A DNA stretch of 64,000 nucleotides from Vanilla planifolia (lineage: Eukaryota > Streptophyta > Magnoliopsida > Asparagales > Orchidaceae). The position numbers and the translations under genes are program-made. A model generated the notes under the pieces. It saw only the letters and a list, made by a program, of their open reading frames with translations, had not been told where the DNA came from and made no database searches. The DNA lies in contig JAIUJO010000188.1 of the NCBI GenBank assembly GCA_023846275.1, forward strand, positions 798,501 through 862,500, written 5' to 3'. Shown piece by piece: positions 40,500-58,400 of this stretch. Positions within the stretch are counted from its first letter, which is position 1. Every line of letters starts with the position of its first letter.

Positions 40500-43400
40500 A
40501 ATAGTAATTAAAAATGGCATCCAATCGTGATAAAACAAATGACATTCTACTTATCTTCATGAGCTTTATCAAAATAATTATATTTATTTAATTTTAAATT
40601 ATTTCTCTAATATTTTTGCATAATTTATAACTCATTTTGATTCGTACCTAACCCGCTGATTGAAAATGTTAGTCTCGATCTCTTTAATTTCTTTTAATGC
40701 AACTTTCCCATGCATTTTATCTAATTTCATCAAATTGTTTTGTGTTAGTTAAAAAACTATATTACTCTAAATCTCTAATCGTGTAAACTTCACATTACTT
40801 GGAATTGGTTGCATTTTATTGTATAGATTTATCGTATTTTGCAATTTAGTAAATATTTTATTTATTTTAAAATAATATTTTGTTATTATTAATTATTATT
40901 TAATTTGATATTTTGTTGTAATTCTAAACAACGTCAAGTTAGATAATGTAACGATTGTTGGACTCAACCTGATAAACTCAATCTAATTAGTTTTTTCTAA
41001 TATTTTTAAATACTTTTTTCTCTTAGGTTTTGCATGCTTTATAAGAAACTTTGAGTCATACCATATTTGATGGTCATGGATGTTTCATTTCAATACTTCA
41101 TTATTATTGAATATAACTTTCTAACATAATTTATTTGATTTCTTTAAAAATTTTCTATTATTTTGTCATATTACTATGGAACTCTAATTCTCCAATATTG
41201 TGCCATTTACATTCTTTGATTTGGTTATATAATATTGTAGCAATTTATCTTATTTTTTACTATAAAAAAAATTACTTTTTCTTATAATAATATTTTTTTA
41301 TTATGCATTTTTTCTTTTGTAATTCAAAATTATTCAAAATGGTACAATTATTTTAATATATTTAATTATTTAATTTATTCGAGTATTTGTATGTTTTTAT
41401 CAGACATATCGATATGTATCAGAACTTTTGGTGAAGGATTTTACACTCATTCTTCTTACTAGGAAGCTATAATTCTTATCTGCTGTAACCCTTTGAATAG
41501 TTTGATTTGCCAATGTTATTTTACTTAAAATTTTCCTATTTAAGATTTAACATATAATTTCCAAAATTTAAAATAATATTTTTTTAATATTTTGTTTATT
41601 TAATTTACTAATTTGCAAAAATTTAGAGTAAAGTCTTATTCAGATGAAACCAATGTCATTGGACTCATCTCTAAAGCCATATCTTTTTGAGACATGTTAA
41701 TTTGTACTAGATTTGATAATGATAGAAGTTATCCCTAATCTCTTTGGTATCTTGGCATGTTACTTTATTATACTATTTATCATATTTTTTCTAACTATTT
41801 CTTTGATTTTGTTATATTTCTATATAAATTTACTTCGCTTCTCATTTGACCTTTCCATTGCTTTTAACTAGTACTAATGCAACAATTTATTATTATTTAA
41901 GCTTATTTAATTTGCTCACTTGTGGTAATTCCATTTGAGGTCAAATTGAGAAATAACAGCAACTATTGCAAACAACTTAATGAGTTCTGTCTAATTAAAT
42001 ATTCATTTTTTCTATGTTTTTATATGTTTTATTTTGCAATATTGTTTTCATAATTGTTGAAGTATTTTGATTAGTATATGATTTAATGATTGAGAATATT
42101 ACACTCGATCCTCTTGTTGGCATGAAGAGAAAACTTTTCATAAAATTTAACACAATTCTTAATCTTTTTTAATTTCCTTATTTTACTTTATCTCAATTAA
42201 TCTTTTTTAAGACTCTATATATGCTTATTAAAAGAAAATTAATTATTTTTATCTTTGCTTTTTTTCTTTGGTGGTTCAAAGTAATTCCTAATGTTGTTCA
42301 AATGAGATGAAAGAAATTTCGTTCCATTTATCTCAAAAAGCTCTAACAAATTAAATATTTATTTTTACATTTTTATACTTTTATTTTCTATGGATCTAGC
42401 TTATTTTATGAGGCATTTTTTTAATCCCATTTCACAATCGAAGTTGTAAAACTTTATTTCCTTTGTATTTTGAGATGCAAATTTTTCATTTAATTTATTT
42501 GATTTCGTTAACTCCAAATCTCCTCTTGCATGTCCCTTTGATTCTATTATTGGGTTATATTGTACTTTTTAAATTAATGTCACATTATCTTTTGTACATA
42601 TTTACTTAATACTAAAATTGTAATTTTTTATTTTTATGCTTACTTATGCTTTAATTTGAATTATTTCCAAGGGAGGTCCTATCATGATGAAACAAATATC
42701 ATTTCACTCGACAATATGAGCTCTATACTATTAATTATTTAATTTTTATTTGCAAATTATTTTTTTCAAAGCTTTAGGCATGGTTTAAAAAATATTTTTA
42801 TTTGTATCATATTTGACAAAAGAGAATGTTGTGCTCAATCTCCATAAGATCCCGAAATGCAACTTTCTCGTAAAATTTGTTTGATTTATGTAAAGTATTT
42901 TCATTGATTTTGTTATATTACTCGGTAACTAAAAATCTTCTCTCATGACATTTACAATTCTTTGATTTGATTGTATTTTATTTTTTAAATGATATCATTT
43001 CAACTTTTAATATCAAAGAGGTTCAACTTATTTCTTAAAAAGTTTCACCTTGACTTGGTTATATTACTTTATTTCAATTATCTTATTTTAGCTTTTGTAT
43101 ATATATTTACTATAAAAATGATAGTTTATAATTGTTTTAAGTTATTTACTTTTGTGATTTGTTCAAATTGTTATCTTGGTCCAATCAAGATGATTCAAAT
43201 GTTGTTCCACTCACATTTTTTTTAAAGTATTTAATTTTTAGAGTGTTTTTCTTGTCTTCTATGACTTTTTTATTGATACTTCATTTTAATAATTGTTGTA
43301 TTTACACTCAATCTCCCGACAAGCTTAGATAAAAATTTTCCCATATCATTTGTCTCCTTATACCAATTTTTGGCTTTGAACTATTGTTGTTTCGATGTAA

Positions 43401-44037
43401 CCCAAAATTTTTTCTTATATGATCGTAAGAACATCTCAATTTTGTCATGTTACATTTCCTCTTTTTAGCTCAATTCGCCTTTAATATATATTTACATAAA
43501 ATTAAAATAATAATTTATCATTATTTATAAATATCTACTTTTCTAATTTACAAAATTTCTAAATAAAACTTGAACAAGTTTTAACAAAAGTTATTTTTAT
43601 TGTTTTAATGGGATCCTTTTGATTAAATATTACAGTATATATTTTAAAATGTATTTTTTCAAGGTTTTTCACATGATTTAAGAAACATTATATTTCATAC
43701 ATGATTTCATGAAATAGAATTTTATATTTGATCTCGTTAGTGTGTTAAAATGTATCCTTCTTGCATGATTTATCTAATTTCTTCAATTGGGTCACATTTC
43801 TTGGTAAATCTAAATCTCCTCTCATAGGACCTTTACATCGCTTCAAAATTTTCGTTTTAATTTAATTATATTATATTGTTCTTACTTTTTAATTATATTA
43901 CTTTAATTTATTTAATTTTAACCATATTATATATTTATATAATATTAAAATAATAATAAATTTATTTAATCTTATCCTAAAGGTAATTATTAGTAATTTA
44001 AAATAAGATCTGATTGAGGCTTGATAAATGTCATTGG
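40500..44037 (-). repeat. Segmental duplication 2, right copy (partner 17940-21608)
   Basis: Unit-by-unit counterpart of block B; see that entry for shared markers. Unlike block B, the satellite continues to the left of this copy, so block B's left edge at island X is a secondary truncation. Confidence 0.78.
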
Positions 44038-44050
44038 AACTTTTATATCG
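44030..44050. other. Orientation switch D/E (reverse to forward)
   Basis: Reverse sequence ends with gataaatgtcattggaac. Forward sequence follows at once with atcgagcaatgtttgtttcc. The two half-units meet at nearly the same point of the monomer, making a short imperfect palindrome (aatgtcattg / caatgtttg). It corresponds to the B/C switch at 21608. Confidence 0.75.
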
Positions 44051-46559
44051 AGCAATGTTTGTTTCCTCTTGGTCCAAGCTTGTTTGAAATTATTATAAGT
44101 TAAAAGTATAAGTAAGAATAAATAATAAAAAATACTATATGAACATTAACTGAATATACATTAATGATAACATTTGATAAGTTGAAGTGGTATAATATAA
44201 CAAAATTAAAGTAATGTAATGGTTGCATGATATGACATTTGGAGTTGCATTGTAATATATCCAAATGAAAGAAAAAAATTTATAGAAGTCAAATAAATAG
44301 TAAGAGAATAATGCATTCTATGTTACTAAAGAGATTGAGTATAAAATTTTGTGATATGAAAGATGCATTGCCTTATAAAATGTGCAAAAATCTTGCAAAA
44401 TAAATTATTTGTAAATATTCAAATGTATATTTAATTGGATAAAGCTCCTTAAGATGATTCCATCGACATTTTTTTCATTTTAAATAGAACTCATATATAA
44501 ATATAGTGACTTACAGAAGTAAACAAGCATAAATAATAATAAATTATTTTTACTACTAAATGATTATATAATAAAGGTAAGATTAAGTAAATTTAATTCA
44601 TATGATAAAGCATAATAAAAATTATAAAAATGAAGAAATAAGATAAATTTTATAAGAATGCAACATACAAAGATGATAACAAAATTAATTGTAACATCCT
44701 CAATTGTGATATCAAGAACAAATAAAATTATCCCATTAACTTTGCCAAAATCACAGAAAATAAAATATTTAAAAGTGTAAAAAAAATTGCTTATTAGATG
44801 GAGAGATTGAGATGAGTTTAACAACAATTATTTTATGTCAACTTGACCTTATTTGAAATTACTCCAAATAACAAAAATAATGAACCATAAAAATTAAAAA
44901 TTATTATTAATTATATATTAAACCCTTAATGAGAAAAACGAAAGCAATGTAATATAAAAAAATTCGAAGATGTAGAATTCACACGTGAGTTAAAATTGAG
45001 CTTCATAAAACTTATTGAAATAAATGTCAAGAACTCCAAGAAATGAGATAAATTGTATGAAAAAGTTATATTCCAAAATGGAAATCAAATACAATTTTCC
45101 TTATCATCAAATTAGATACAAATGAAAATGTCTCACATTGTTTGCCCAAATAATAAAAAAGAAATTATTTAAATAAAAAAAATTTAATTAAATAGATGTC
45201 ATCAAGAAAACTCTGACAACACTTGACCACATTTAAAATTACCATGAATAAGAAAGTTAAATAGACCTAAATAATAATAAATTATTATTTTATTATTAAG
45301 AAATATATGTTAATGTTGAAAAAATAAATTGAATTAATATAATATGACAAAATCAAACACATGGAAAGTTGACATTATAATATATTTTGATTTACATTGC
45401 AAAATTACTAAATCAAAAAAAAAAAGATTTGAAGAAGTGAGAGACATTGTACATGAAAGCTACATTTAATGATACTAAGGAGTTCATGTGTAACATCTTT
45501 GTTTATAAAATCCATTATAAATCTAAATTCTCAAAAGACTTGTTAAAAACTTGAAAAAAAAATAAAAACAAATTTAAATAAGATAGAGCTTCTTAAGACA
45601 AGTTCATTTGCATTTGTTTCATCTCATTAGTCCTTGTTTGGTTTTATCACAAATTACAAAAACAAATTAAAATTAATCAGTATTTGAACATTAGGTTAAT
45701 ATATATTGAAGCTTAAAAAGACAAAATTAAAATAATGTAATATAACCACGTCAATGTGATGCAATATTCAAAGAAAAGGAGAATTTTAATTTTGTAGTAC
45801 TATAATGAAATTTAAAAAATTTAAGAAATGAGGTCAATTATACTATGAAACTATATTTCAAGATATTAAGAGAACAATTGAAACATCAAAAATCTCCAAA
45901 TCAAGTATGAATTCAAATGCCTACTAAAGCAAGCCAAAACACTTAAAAATACAATAAATAATAATTTTATTGAGCTAATCTACATGACTCCAACAACATT
46001 TATTTCTCCTTCATCAGATGTCATGTAAAATTACAATTAATTTTTTTATGATATAAAGAATAAATTATAAAAAATTATTATTTTGATAACATATAGATAC
46101 ATATAAATGCTCAAATGTGAAAAATTGAAGCAATGTAACTAACTAGTTCAAAGGCATGTAAATGTCATGTGCGAGGAAATTTATAATTACATGGTATATA
46201 TAAAAATTGAAGAAAAATAATTAAAACAATGAGATAAATTATAAGAAAATTGGATTCAAAGATACTAAAGATAGACATTAAAATATCCTTAATTATCAAC
46301 GAAGGTTTTTAACAAAATGCAAATAAAGCCTACAAAAATAAAAAAATAAATATTTAGAAATATTAAAAATAAATATTTAATCTGTGTAGGCCATCAATGC
46401 ATTTCTAATGATATTTGTTTCATCTCAATTGACTCTCATTCAAAATTACTATGAATTACTAGATTAAATGAGCATAAATAATCAAAATAATTATTTTATT
46501 GTTAGGCAAATACTTAACAAACTGAAAATAAGAGAAATAAAGGTAATTTAATATAACTA

Positions 46560-49500
46560 AATGAAATGATGTAAAGGTCACATGGGTTGAGATTTAGAAT
46601 ACCATAAAAATACCTTAATAAAAGTGATAAATGTCAAGAAATGATATCAATTATGTAGTAACATTCCCTTCTAAGTACAAATGAGATTTATGTGATGAAT
46701 AGATCATTAAATCTGGCATAAATCAAAATAATTAATAAAATAAGCCAAAATACAGAAACAAAGTTTTTCAAAAAAACATAATCAATACTTATTTACAAAG
46801 ACCATGTGAAGATGACTCCAACAAAAGTTACTCTATCTTGATTGAACGTCATTAAGAATTATTGGAAATTATAAAAACAAACTTGTGGTATTAATAATTA
46901 TTTTATTTTAATTTTAAGGAAAGAGATGTTAAAGTTTAAATTAGATAAATTGAAGTGATATAATACACCTTAATGAACAAATGCAATAGTCACACAATAA
47001 GAAATTTATTATAAGTTACATATATAATCAAAACAAAGTGGAAAATTGAAAAATAATTATTTAACTCTTTAGATGTCATATAGACTAGCTCAATGATGTT
47101 TGTTTCATTTGGATCATTCTTTTGAAATTACTATGAATTGCCAATATAACTAAAAATATTAAATTATTATTTGAAAATAAAGTAAATATATTAGAAACAA
47201 AAAATGGAAAAAATTAATGTAATATACTCGAATCAAAGTGATCTAACATGCTCAATTATCAAATAAGAGACAAATGAAAAAGTCTCTTAAAAGGTCCCAA
47301 CATTTTATGAAAAAATGAATACTTTATTTTACATGAGTCTAGCAACATTTCTTTTGCTTCAATAGGATATTTTTTAATGTTATTACAAATTCCAAAGAAA
47401 AGAAAAAATAAAAATTAATTATTATTTTAACTTGAAGTAAATGTACAGTAATGTTGAAATTTGATAAATTAAAACAATTTTATATAACAAAATTGGGGCA
47501 ATACAATGTCCACATTAGGGGAAATTTAGAGCTAAATAATAATATAACCAAATAAATGTAAAAAATTTCCAAAAAATTACATAAATTTTAGTACAAAGAA
47601 ACATTTGATGACACTAAAAAGTTTAAGGGTAACTTCTTCGATCATCAAATTCGGTATGAATATAAATGAATTATAAATTGTGACAAAATCCTACAAAATA
47701 AAATATTAAAAACTAATAAAAAAATAATTTAATAGGATAAATCTAGATGAGTCAAGTGCACCAACATTTGTATCGTGTCGATTTGGCATTTTTGAGATTG
47801 CACTCAATCATCAAAATAAATGAGCATAAACAATAAACTAAATATATTTTTATTGTTAAGTAAATCGATAATAAAAATAAAATTTGATAAATAGAATAAA
47901 TGCAATACACCCAAATCAAAGCGATGTAATAGTCATATGAAAGGAGATTTAAAGTACCACAAAAAAATACTAAATCAAAGTGCTAAATTTTAGGAAAAAC
48001 ATTGAATTATGTGGTAAAGTTCTAATCAAAAAAACTAATGAGATCAAGTATCACTCATAGATCATCAAATGAGGTATAAATAAAAGCGTTTCATAAAACA
48101 TGCAAAAATTCTACAAAAAATATTCAAAAAAAACCAATGAATATTTAATTCTATAGGGCTTTCAAGTATAGTCCAACAACTTTTATTATACCTTGAATTG
48201 ACCTTATTAAGAGTTATTAAAAATTACAAAAAAAATAAAGTAATAATAATAATAAATTATTATTTTAATTTTAAGTAAACATATGTTTAAATTCAAATGA
48301 GATAAATTGAAGCAAAGTAATATGACCAAATGAAAAACATTAATTATCACACAATAAGAGATTTGGAACTAGCTAGAAATATTGTCATATGAGAATGAAA
48401 ATAATAAAATTAAATATTTAACTATATAGACCTCGTAGAGATGAGTCCAACGATTTTTATTTCATGAAGATCAAACCTCGTTTAGATTTATTATTAGTTG
48501 TAAATATAAATAAACACAACTAATCATAAATTATTATTTTAATGCTAAGTAAAAATTTTAGAAAGCTTATATGAAAGAACTCATGTAATGTAGTCTACCC
48601 AAATCAAAGTGATGTAAAGGTCACATCAGAGAAAATTGAAAGTTACATAATAAGAGAGCAAAATGATGGTGAAACTTTTCACAAAATGAGGTAAATTATA
48701 TAAGACAGTTTCATTCAAAGTTACAAAGGATATAGAGTCCAACGTCCCCAATTATCAAGCCATAGATAAATCATAATGAATCATAAAAATTCACAAACCC
48801 TAAGAAATAATTTTTTAATTTTAAAAAAATTACAACATGATTTGAAACAACTGGTCGAGATGAGACCAATGATATTCATTTCATATGCTTTAATTAGATC
48901 TTGATTTTCATTTTTAACAACAACAACAAAGCAAGTAAAAAAACTATCATTATTTGTTATTTTAATGTTAAGTAAAACATAATAAAGCTAAACTTAGACG
49001 AACTGAGGCAATATAATATAAGTAAATCAATGCCAATTCAAAAGCCAAATGAGGGAATAATTTAGAGTTATATAATAATATAACTTTGAAGAAATTAGAT
49101 AAATTTTAGTAGAAAGCTAAATTAAGAGATACTAACATGATCAAGTTGAACATGCTCGATAGAGCGTGTTGAGATGACTACAACAATGTTATTTTCTACC
49201 GATTGGATATTATTTTTTAATTACTCTAAATTACAAAAATAATAAGCTTAAATGATAAACAAAAATATTATTTTGTTACAATGGAAATGCATAGTAAAAC
49301 TAAAATAAGAGAAATTGATGTAATTATTTATAACAAAATAAAAATGATGAGTTCACATAATAACAGAGATATGGTAACATTAAAAAACAAATAAAAATAA
49401 AAAATATTAAGAAATAAGGTAAATAATGTGGTAATATTACAATATAAAATAAGAATGAGCTCGACTATCACTCATAGAACATCAAAATAAGTATGAATCT

Positions 49501-50000
49501 AAATGTTTCATAACACATGTCAAAATTTTCGAAAACAAATATTCAAAAATATAAAATAAATATTTAATTAATTAGAGGTTGTCCTCACAAGTCCAATAAC
49601 ATTTATTCCATCTGGATTTGTTCTTTTTTAGAAGGACTACAAATTTAAAAAATAAATAAGTTATAATAATAATATTATTATTTTTAATTTCAAGTAAACT
49701 TATGTTAAAGTTGAAAAGACATAAATTAAGGTAATGTAATATAACCAATTGGATGACATGTAATGGTCACATGATATGAGATTTAGAATTAGTTAGAAAT
49801 ATAAATAAGAGATGTTTGTTTCATCCAGATCAAAACTCATTTGTAATTATGATGAATTGCCAATATAGATAAATTAAACTCATGTGAACATCACAAGAGT
49901 GTAGATTTATAGTTACATGGTTATATATCAAACTCAAATGAAGCTATGAAGTTGTGAGACAAATTATGCTAGATTAAGTATAAATTAAAAATTATTCCTA
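46560..50000 (+). repeat. Higher-order repeat within block E, ~1.4-kb unit, three copies
   Basis: Three successive sets of monomers share private features. Near 46660, 48030 and 49450 there is aatgaga/gctc followed by a tatcactcatag-like sequence. Near 46990, 48345 and 49765 the sequence is caca(c)aataagagattt with the same internal deletion leading straight to the atatttaact-ta/tagac anchor or equivalent (atttggaactagctagaaat and atttagaattagttagaaat in copies two and three). Spacings are about 1.37 and 1.42 kb. The first copy is the most diverged. Confidence 0.6.
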
Positions 50001-52496
50001 AATTATGCGATTACTTAAAAGCAAATTTAAAATATTAAATTTAACGTTTAATTCATAGAGTTAGAAGAGGTGAATGCAAAGATCTTTGTTTTCTCTGAAA
50101 CAAACCTCATTTGTGATTACCACAAATTACTAAAGAAAAGAAGAATTAATGACAAAAAATATTATTTTAATAGAACTTAAAAAAATATCAAAGATAAGAT
50201 GAGATAAATTGAAGTAATGTAGTATAACGAAATCATTGTGATGTGTAGCCACACAAGAAGAGAATTAGAGTTTCATTAGGACATAACAAAGTTTAAGTCA
50301 AATATTTGATTTAAAAAGATAAATTGTCAATAAAACATGCATCCAAAATGCTAAAGAGATCGACTGTAACATCCTAGATAATTTAATCAAGTACAAGTTC
50401 ACATGTTTTGTAAAGTGTACCAAAATTTTAGAAAATAAACATTTTTAAAAAAAGAAAAAAAAAACTTTAAACTGGATAAAAATCATTCAAATTAGTCCAA
50501 AGATATTTGTTTTGTCAAATCAGTCCCCACTAGGAATTATAATTAATTAACATGGTTAATAATCATAAATATTAAAATATTATTATTTTAATATTATGTG
50601 AATATATACTAAGGCTAAATAAGGTAAGTTGAAGAATTGTAAATTATTCAAGGGAAATAGAAAACTTATATGGTAATATTGCATTTTTAGACACTTTAAA
50701 GTGATAAGTCTAACTTCCTCGATAATCAATTAATGTTTCTTCTGAAATATCTCACAAATATGCCAAAACTCTAAAAATTAAAATATTTTAAAAATATAAA
50801 AATAATTATTTAGTTATATAGGGCAATTGTGAGACCCAAAGTATGTTTTGTTTTCTCTTAATTAGTCATAATTTATATATTTACAAATTAAAATTTTGAT
50901 AAGCTAAAATAATAAGAAATTTTTATTTATTTATCAAACAAATATATAATAAAACAAAAATGTGATAAATTAAAGAATTGTTTTATAATTAAATAAAAGT
51001 AATGTAGACATTGTAAGACAGAAAATTTAGAGTTACATTGCTGATCAACCAAACAAACAAAGCTTTGAACAAGTAAAGTAAATTTCGCACAAAAGTTGTG
51101 TTCCAAAACAATTAAGAGGTCAATTATAACATCCTCAATTTGAAGCAAATTATGAATTGAAATGACTCATAAAAAATCATTTAAAAACATAAAATTTATT
51201 TTTTATTTGATAGAGCTCATTGAGACAAATCAAACGTTGTTTTTTTTCCATCAAACAACATTTACGAATACTACAAATCACCAAAGTATATAAGATAAAT
51301 AATAAATAATTATTATTTTAATAAAAAGTGAAAATATATTGAAGATAAAATGAGATAAAATGAAACAATATAATATAACTTTTCAAAGCAACATAATCGT
51401 CACATAAGAAGAGTATTCGGGTTTCATTGTAGTATAATAAAATTTAAGCAAAATATTTAAAGAAATGAGATAAATTATGTTATAAACTTCAATTCCATGA
51501 TACTAAAGATATTGATTATGACATCTTTAATAATTAAATCAATAAAAGTCAACATATTTGATAAAGCATGAAAAAATCTTAGAAAAACGTTTAAAAAATA
51601 TAGAAAAGAATATTTGATAAGAATAGAGCTTTTATAGATAAGTCTAATGATATTTATTTCGGTAGTTCAAATCTCATTAGGAATGAACTAAACTTATCAA
51701 TTTAAGTGTGTAAAAATACTTAAAAAAAGTTTATTTTAATATTAAGTAAAAATATGTTAAAGTTAAAAATGGTTAGTTGAAAAATTATGTCAAAACTATA
51801 TTAAAGTGATATAAAGATACCATGAGGAGTGATTTAGGGTTATATAGTAATATAAGTATACCAAAGTGAAGCATTTAAAGAAAACAGATAAATTATATGA
51901 AAATTTTCTTTTTAATGGTATTAACAAGAGAGAGTTTAATGTCTACCATCATCAAATCATAAATGTATTAAAATATTTCATAAACCATTGTAGGATTCTA
52001 GAAAATGAAATATGTTTACGATATACAAACAAATATTTAATAGGATAAAGCTTGTTAGGACCATAACATGATAAGATACTAAATAAAGCTCAATTAAAAT
52101 AATCTCAAAAGGTTTGCCAAAGCTATAAAAATGAAATATTCTAAATTATGAAATTGATTACTTCGTTGGTTGGAGTTCATCTAGACAGATCGATAATGTC
52201 CATTTCATCTTAAGTGGATATCATTGGAATTATTGTGAATTACAAAGTTAAATAACCATACATAGTAAAAGAATTACTATTTTACTATTAGATAAATATA
52301 TAATAAGATTGAAATGAGGTAAATTAAATCTATTAATATACTCCAATCAAAGTGATGTAAAGTTTACATGAGAGAAAAAATATTTTTCAGTTTATATAAG
52401 TTAAAGAATGAAAAAGTTATAGAAATAAGATAAGTTATATAGCAAAGCTAAATTTCATGATACTGTAGAGTTTAGTTGTGACATCCTCGATCATCA

Positions 52497-56165
<3,669 letters not shown>

Positions 56166-56167
56166 TG

Positions 56168-57125
56168 TTAGTCAGACTTAGGATCAGTTGGTGGTATAAA
56201 CTTTAGTATCTTAACATAGCTTAATTAGTATCCATGCTAAATTGTTGGATTATTTGAGGTTACATAAATAAAAGTACCTAGAGTGAGCACTTTAGGCCAT
56301 GACACAAAGCTTACATCCTTGTTTTGGAATTGTTTGCATTAGGCTTTGATAATTACCAATAAATTTTTTTATAGTTTGCACTTACATACTAATGGACAAT
56401 TGGGAGAAAAATTTAGCTGGAAAATGTTTTAAGGAATAATGTGGAATATCACTGCAAGGATAGCTTTAAGAACCTACCATTGGTGGAATTTATGTATAGC
56501 AGTAGCAAATAATTCACCATTATCATGGAAATTTGAGGCCTTTCATGGTCGATGTTTTATTTTTACAATGTTTTAGATAGAGGCTATGGCTAGGAAGGCT
56601 TTTGGTCATAAGTTTGTTATCGAGACAACTAAAGACATTCATTAATTGAGGGGTGGTGTGTGGACTATTAGCGATCATCAAATGAAGAATCATGTTAATA
56701 ATCATATATTGGGTCAATTTCAAAAAAATTACTAGATATTCTTTAAGAATACTTAATACAAGGACTATTCAAATTTAGAAACTCTTCCAAGTTGAAGCCC
56801 AAGTACATTAGACCCTACCAAATCGAGAGAAAGATTACATGAATAGCATATATACTTCAGTTACTAGAGGCTCTAGCTAGGACATATGATATTTTTCATG
56901 TATCAAGCTCGATGAAATATATACAAGGTTCTTTATAAGATGTCTAAGAGTACCATGAGGATCCTAGTTATAGGACAAAGTTTCTTATTTAGAATAACTG
57001 ATTCTTATCTTTGAGTCCAATGTTAGACAACTAAGAAATCTAAGTATACCTTTGTCAACATCCTTTGAATGGCTAGGTCGAACAAGGGGATACTTCAGAG
57101 GTGGAATGTGAAGTTCTTTACAACT
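56168..57125 (+). pseudogene. Decayed Ty3/gypsy pol 3' end: integrase core to C-terminus
   Basis: Plus-strand fragments in family order, split by stops and small frameshifts, match the integrase of plant Ty3/gypsy elements. AKLLDYLRLH (56236-56265) fits the helix ending VRLHG. HDTKLTSLFW (56299-56328) fits DPRFTSRFW. FWNCLH and HLHTNGQ (56379-56399) fit FWxxL..FHPQTDGQ. NLPLVEFMYSSS lies at 56471-56506, FEAFHGRC at 56532-56555 (FEALYGRRC), ETTKDIH at 56622-56642, KLKPKYIRPYQI at 56789-56824 (GPY/F module, Gly changed to Arg), TYDIFHVSSSMKYI at 56882-56923 and QLRNLSIPL at 57028-57054. The codon at the second catalytic aspartate (SDRD) reads GGC, glycine. The fragment starts inside the core, near VDRLTKSAHF, exactly at the satellite edge; the zinc finger and first aspartate are absent. 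The integrase would insert element DNA into chromosomes; this copy is dead. Confidence 0.85.
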
Positions 57126-58400
57126 GGTAGACGTTTTTTCTAGATTTCAAGGTTAAAAAGACAATTAAGTTTCTAGACTATTACATTTCCCTTTCGACTA
57201 ACACATACATATTATTTTCTCTAACATTTTGTTGATAGAAACCATTTAAATAAGTTAAGTTGTTACTCCCCATGGTTGTGATGACAATCATATAATATAA
57301 TGATTAAACTTTATGTGGCATGATAGGCAGAAAGATAATCCAATTTCTAATTTTGTATAATATAGTTTTGGCTAATCATATGCTATAATCAGATACTAAT
57401 TGCAGTCGGGGTGAAAGCGTAAAGAAGATTTTGTTCATACAAATATGAATTAGTTTGTGTATAGTATGGTAACGTCTTGAGCATTAGTGCTAGATGCTTC
57501 AAGTGGTAGTAATTTAGAAAAATAGAATCATACAATACAATTGTACCACATTGTGTAATAAGACCTAGTATGACGTAGTGCCAAATACAAGGGTAGAGAA
57601 AGCTAACATGTGATTATACCATGCATATCACATTAGCATACAAGTGAATCAATGTGAAAAATGTTTATGTAATGCATCTATTTCACATGTACGAAAACTT
57701 AATCATACAATTACGATAAAAGACAGCACCTGATAGTGAAAGAAGATTCAGACAAATATGTCATATGATATGGGAATAGTATCACTAGAATACAAAGACA
57801 AGAGTAAACAAATTTTCGTATTTGAATTTCTTTTGTTCTCGATCATTTTATTTATGGTGTTCTAAATATAAAGAATGAGAATGACTTTGTTGAAGTTGGT
57901 CACATTATGATTTATTTGTTTTGATTAAATTATTAGAACTGTTTAATGCCAACCTTTGATCTTATTTGCAGAGATTTAGGGTTTTTTAATGTTTATATAT
58001 AAGTTAACTTGGCTTATTAGCCTAAAAACCCTTAGCCAATTTGTTAAGTAAATCCCCTAACCTAATGATGTAAAGTCTAACCTTTTTAAGTATTAAGATC
58101 TACCGTTGCTAGGTTTTTGAAATGCCAAGTCATTCAAATAGAAAAGAAGGAAAAGTGTGAAATGCTAAGAGAAGAAGAGGACCAAAATGTGAGCATGAAG
58201 AGGAAGAATGATCTTAAGATTTCATGGAGGAAAACTACAATAATTAAGAAGTTCTATACATGAGCCACAAGGTATGACGATACTCAAAATTTTACAGCTA
58301 AATCTTAACAATTCTTAAGTGAAGTTGTTAATTTCATAAAGTTGCATGTGGATAATCATTGTTATGATTATGACAAGATTTGAAGGAAACTAATCTAGCC
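57126..58400 (+). mobile_element. Probable 3' LTR and untranslated tail of the Ty3/gypsy remnant
   Basis: Directly after the end of pol, tagatttcaaggttaaaaag resembles the aatttcgaggacgaaattc-like sequence that follows pol in many plant gypsy elements. Downstream is about 1.2 kb of non-coding sequence with a TATA box at 57994-58003, then a C-rich stretch (aacccttagcc, aatcccctaacctaatg) and a purine-rich segment (about 58140-58210), as in the R/U5 part of plant LTRs. Exact ends cannot be set because the 5' LTR is missing. The extent is an estimate. Confidence 0.45.
57994..58003 (+). promoter_or_regulatory. Candidate LTR TATA box
   Basis: TATATATAAG in plus orientation, within the presumed 3' LTR and about 870 bp after the end of pol. 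In such elements the LTR promoter drives transcription of the genome RNA. In AT-rich DNA a TATA match alone is weak evidence; its place after a pol 3' end is the main argument. Confidence 0.35.

Larger units (their letters stand above)
28901..44037 (-). repeat. Satellite block D, reverse orientation, about 38 monomers
   Basis: The longest single-orientation run. Reverse anchors lie near 29190, 29600, 29930, 30330, 30660, 31070, 31840, 32265, 32680, 33104, 33510, 33930, 34340, 35038, 35845, 36640, 37040, 37445, 38235, 38640, 39465, 39765, 40545, 40965, 41665, 41970, 42325, 42710 and 44030. Many are spaced 390-420 bp; some units are shortened (near 32800-32920, 34620 and 39720). Two TA tracts have expanded at the AT-rich phase. 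Open frames here are short, F/L/I/Y-rich and unconserved between units. Confidence 0.88.
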
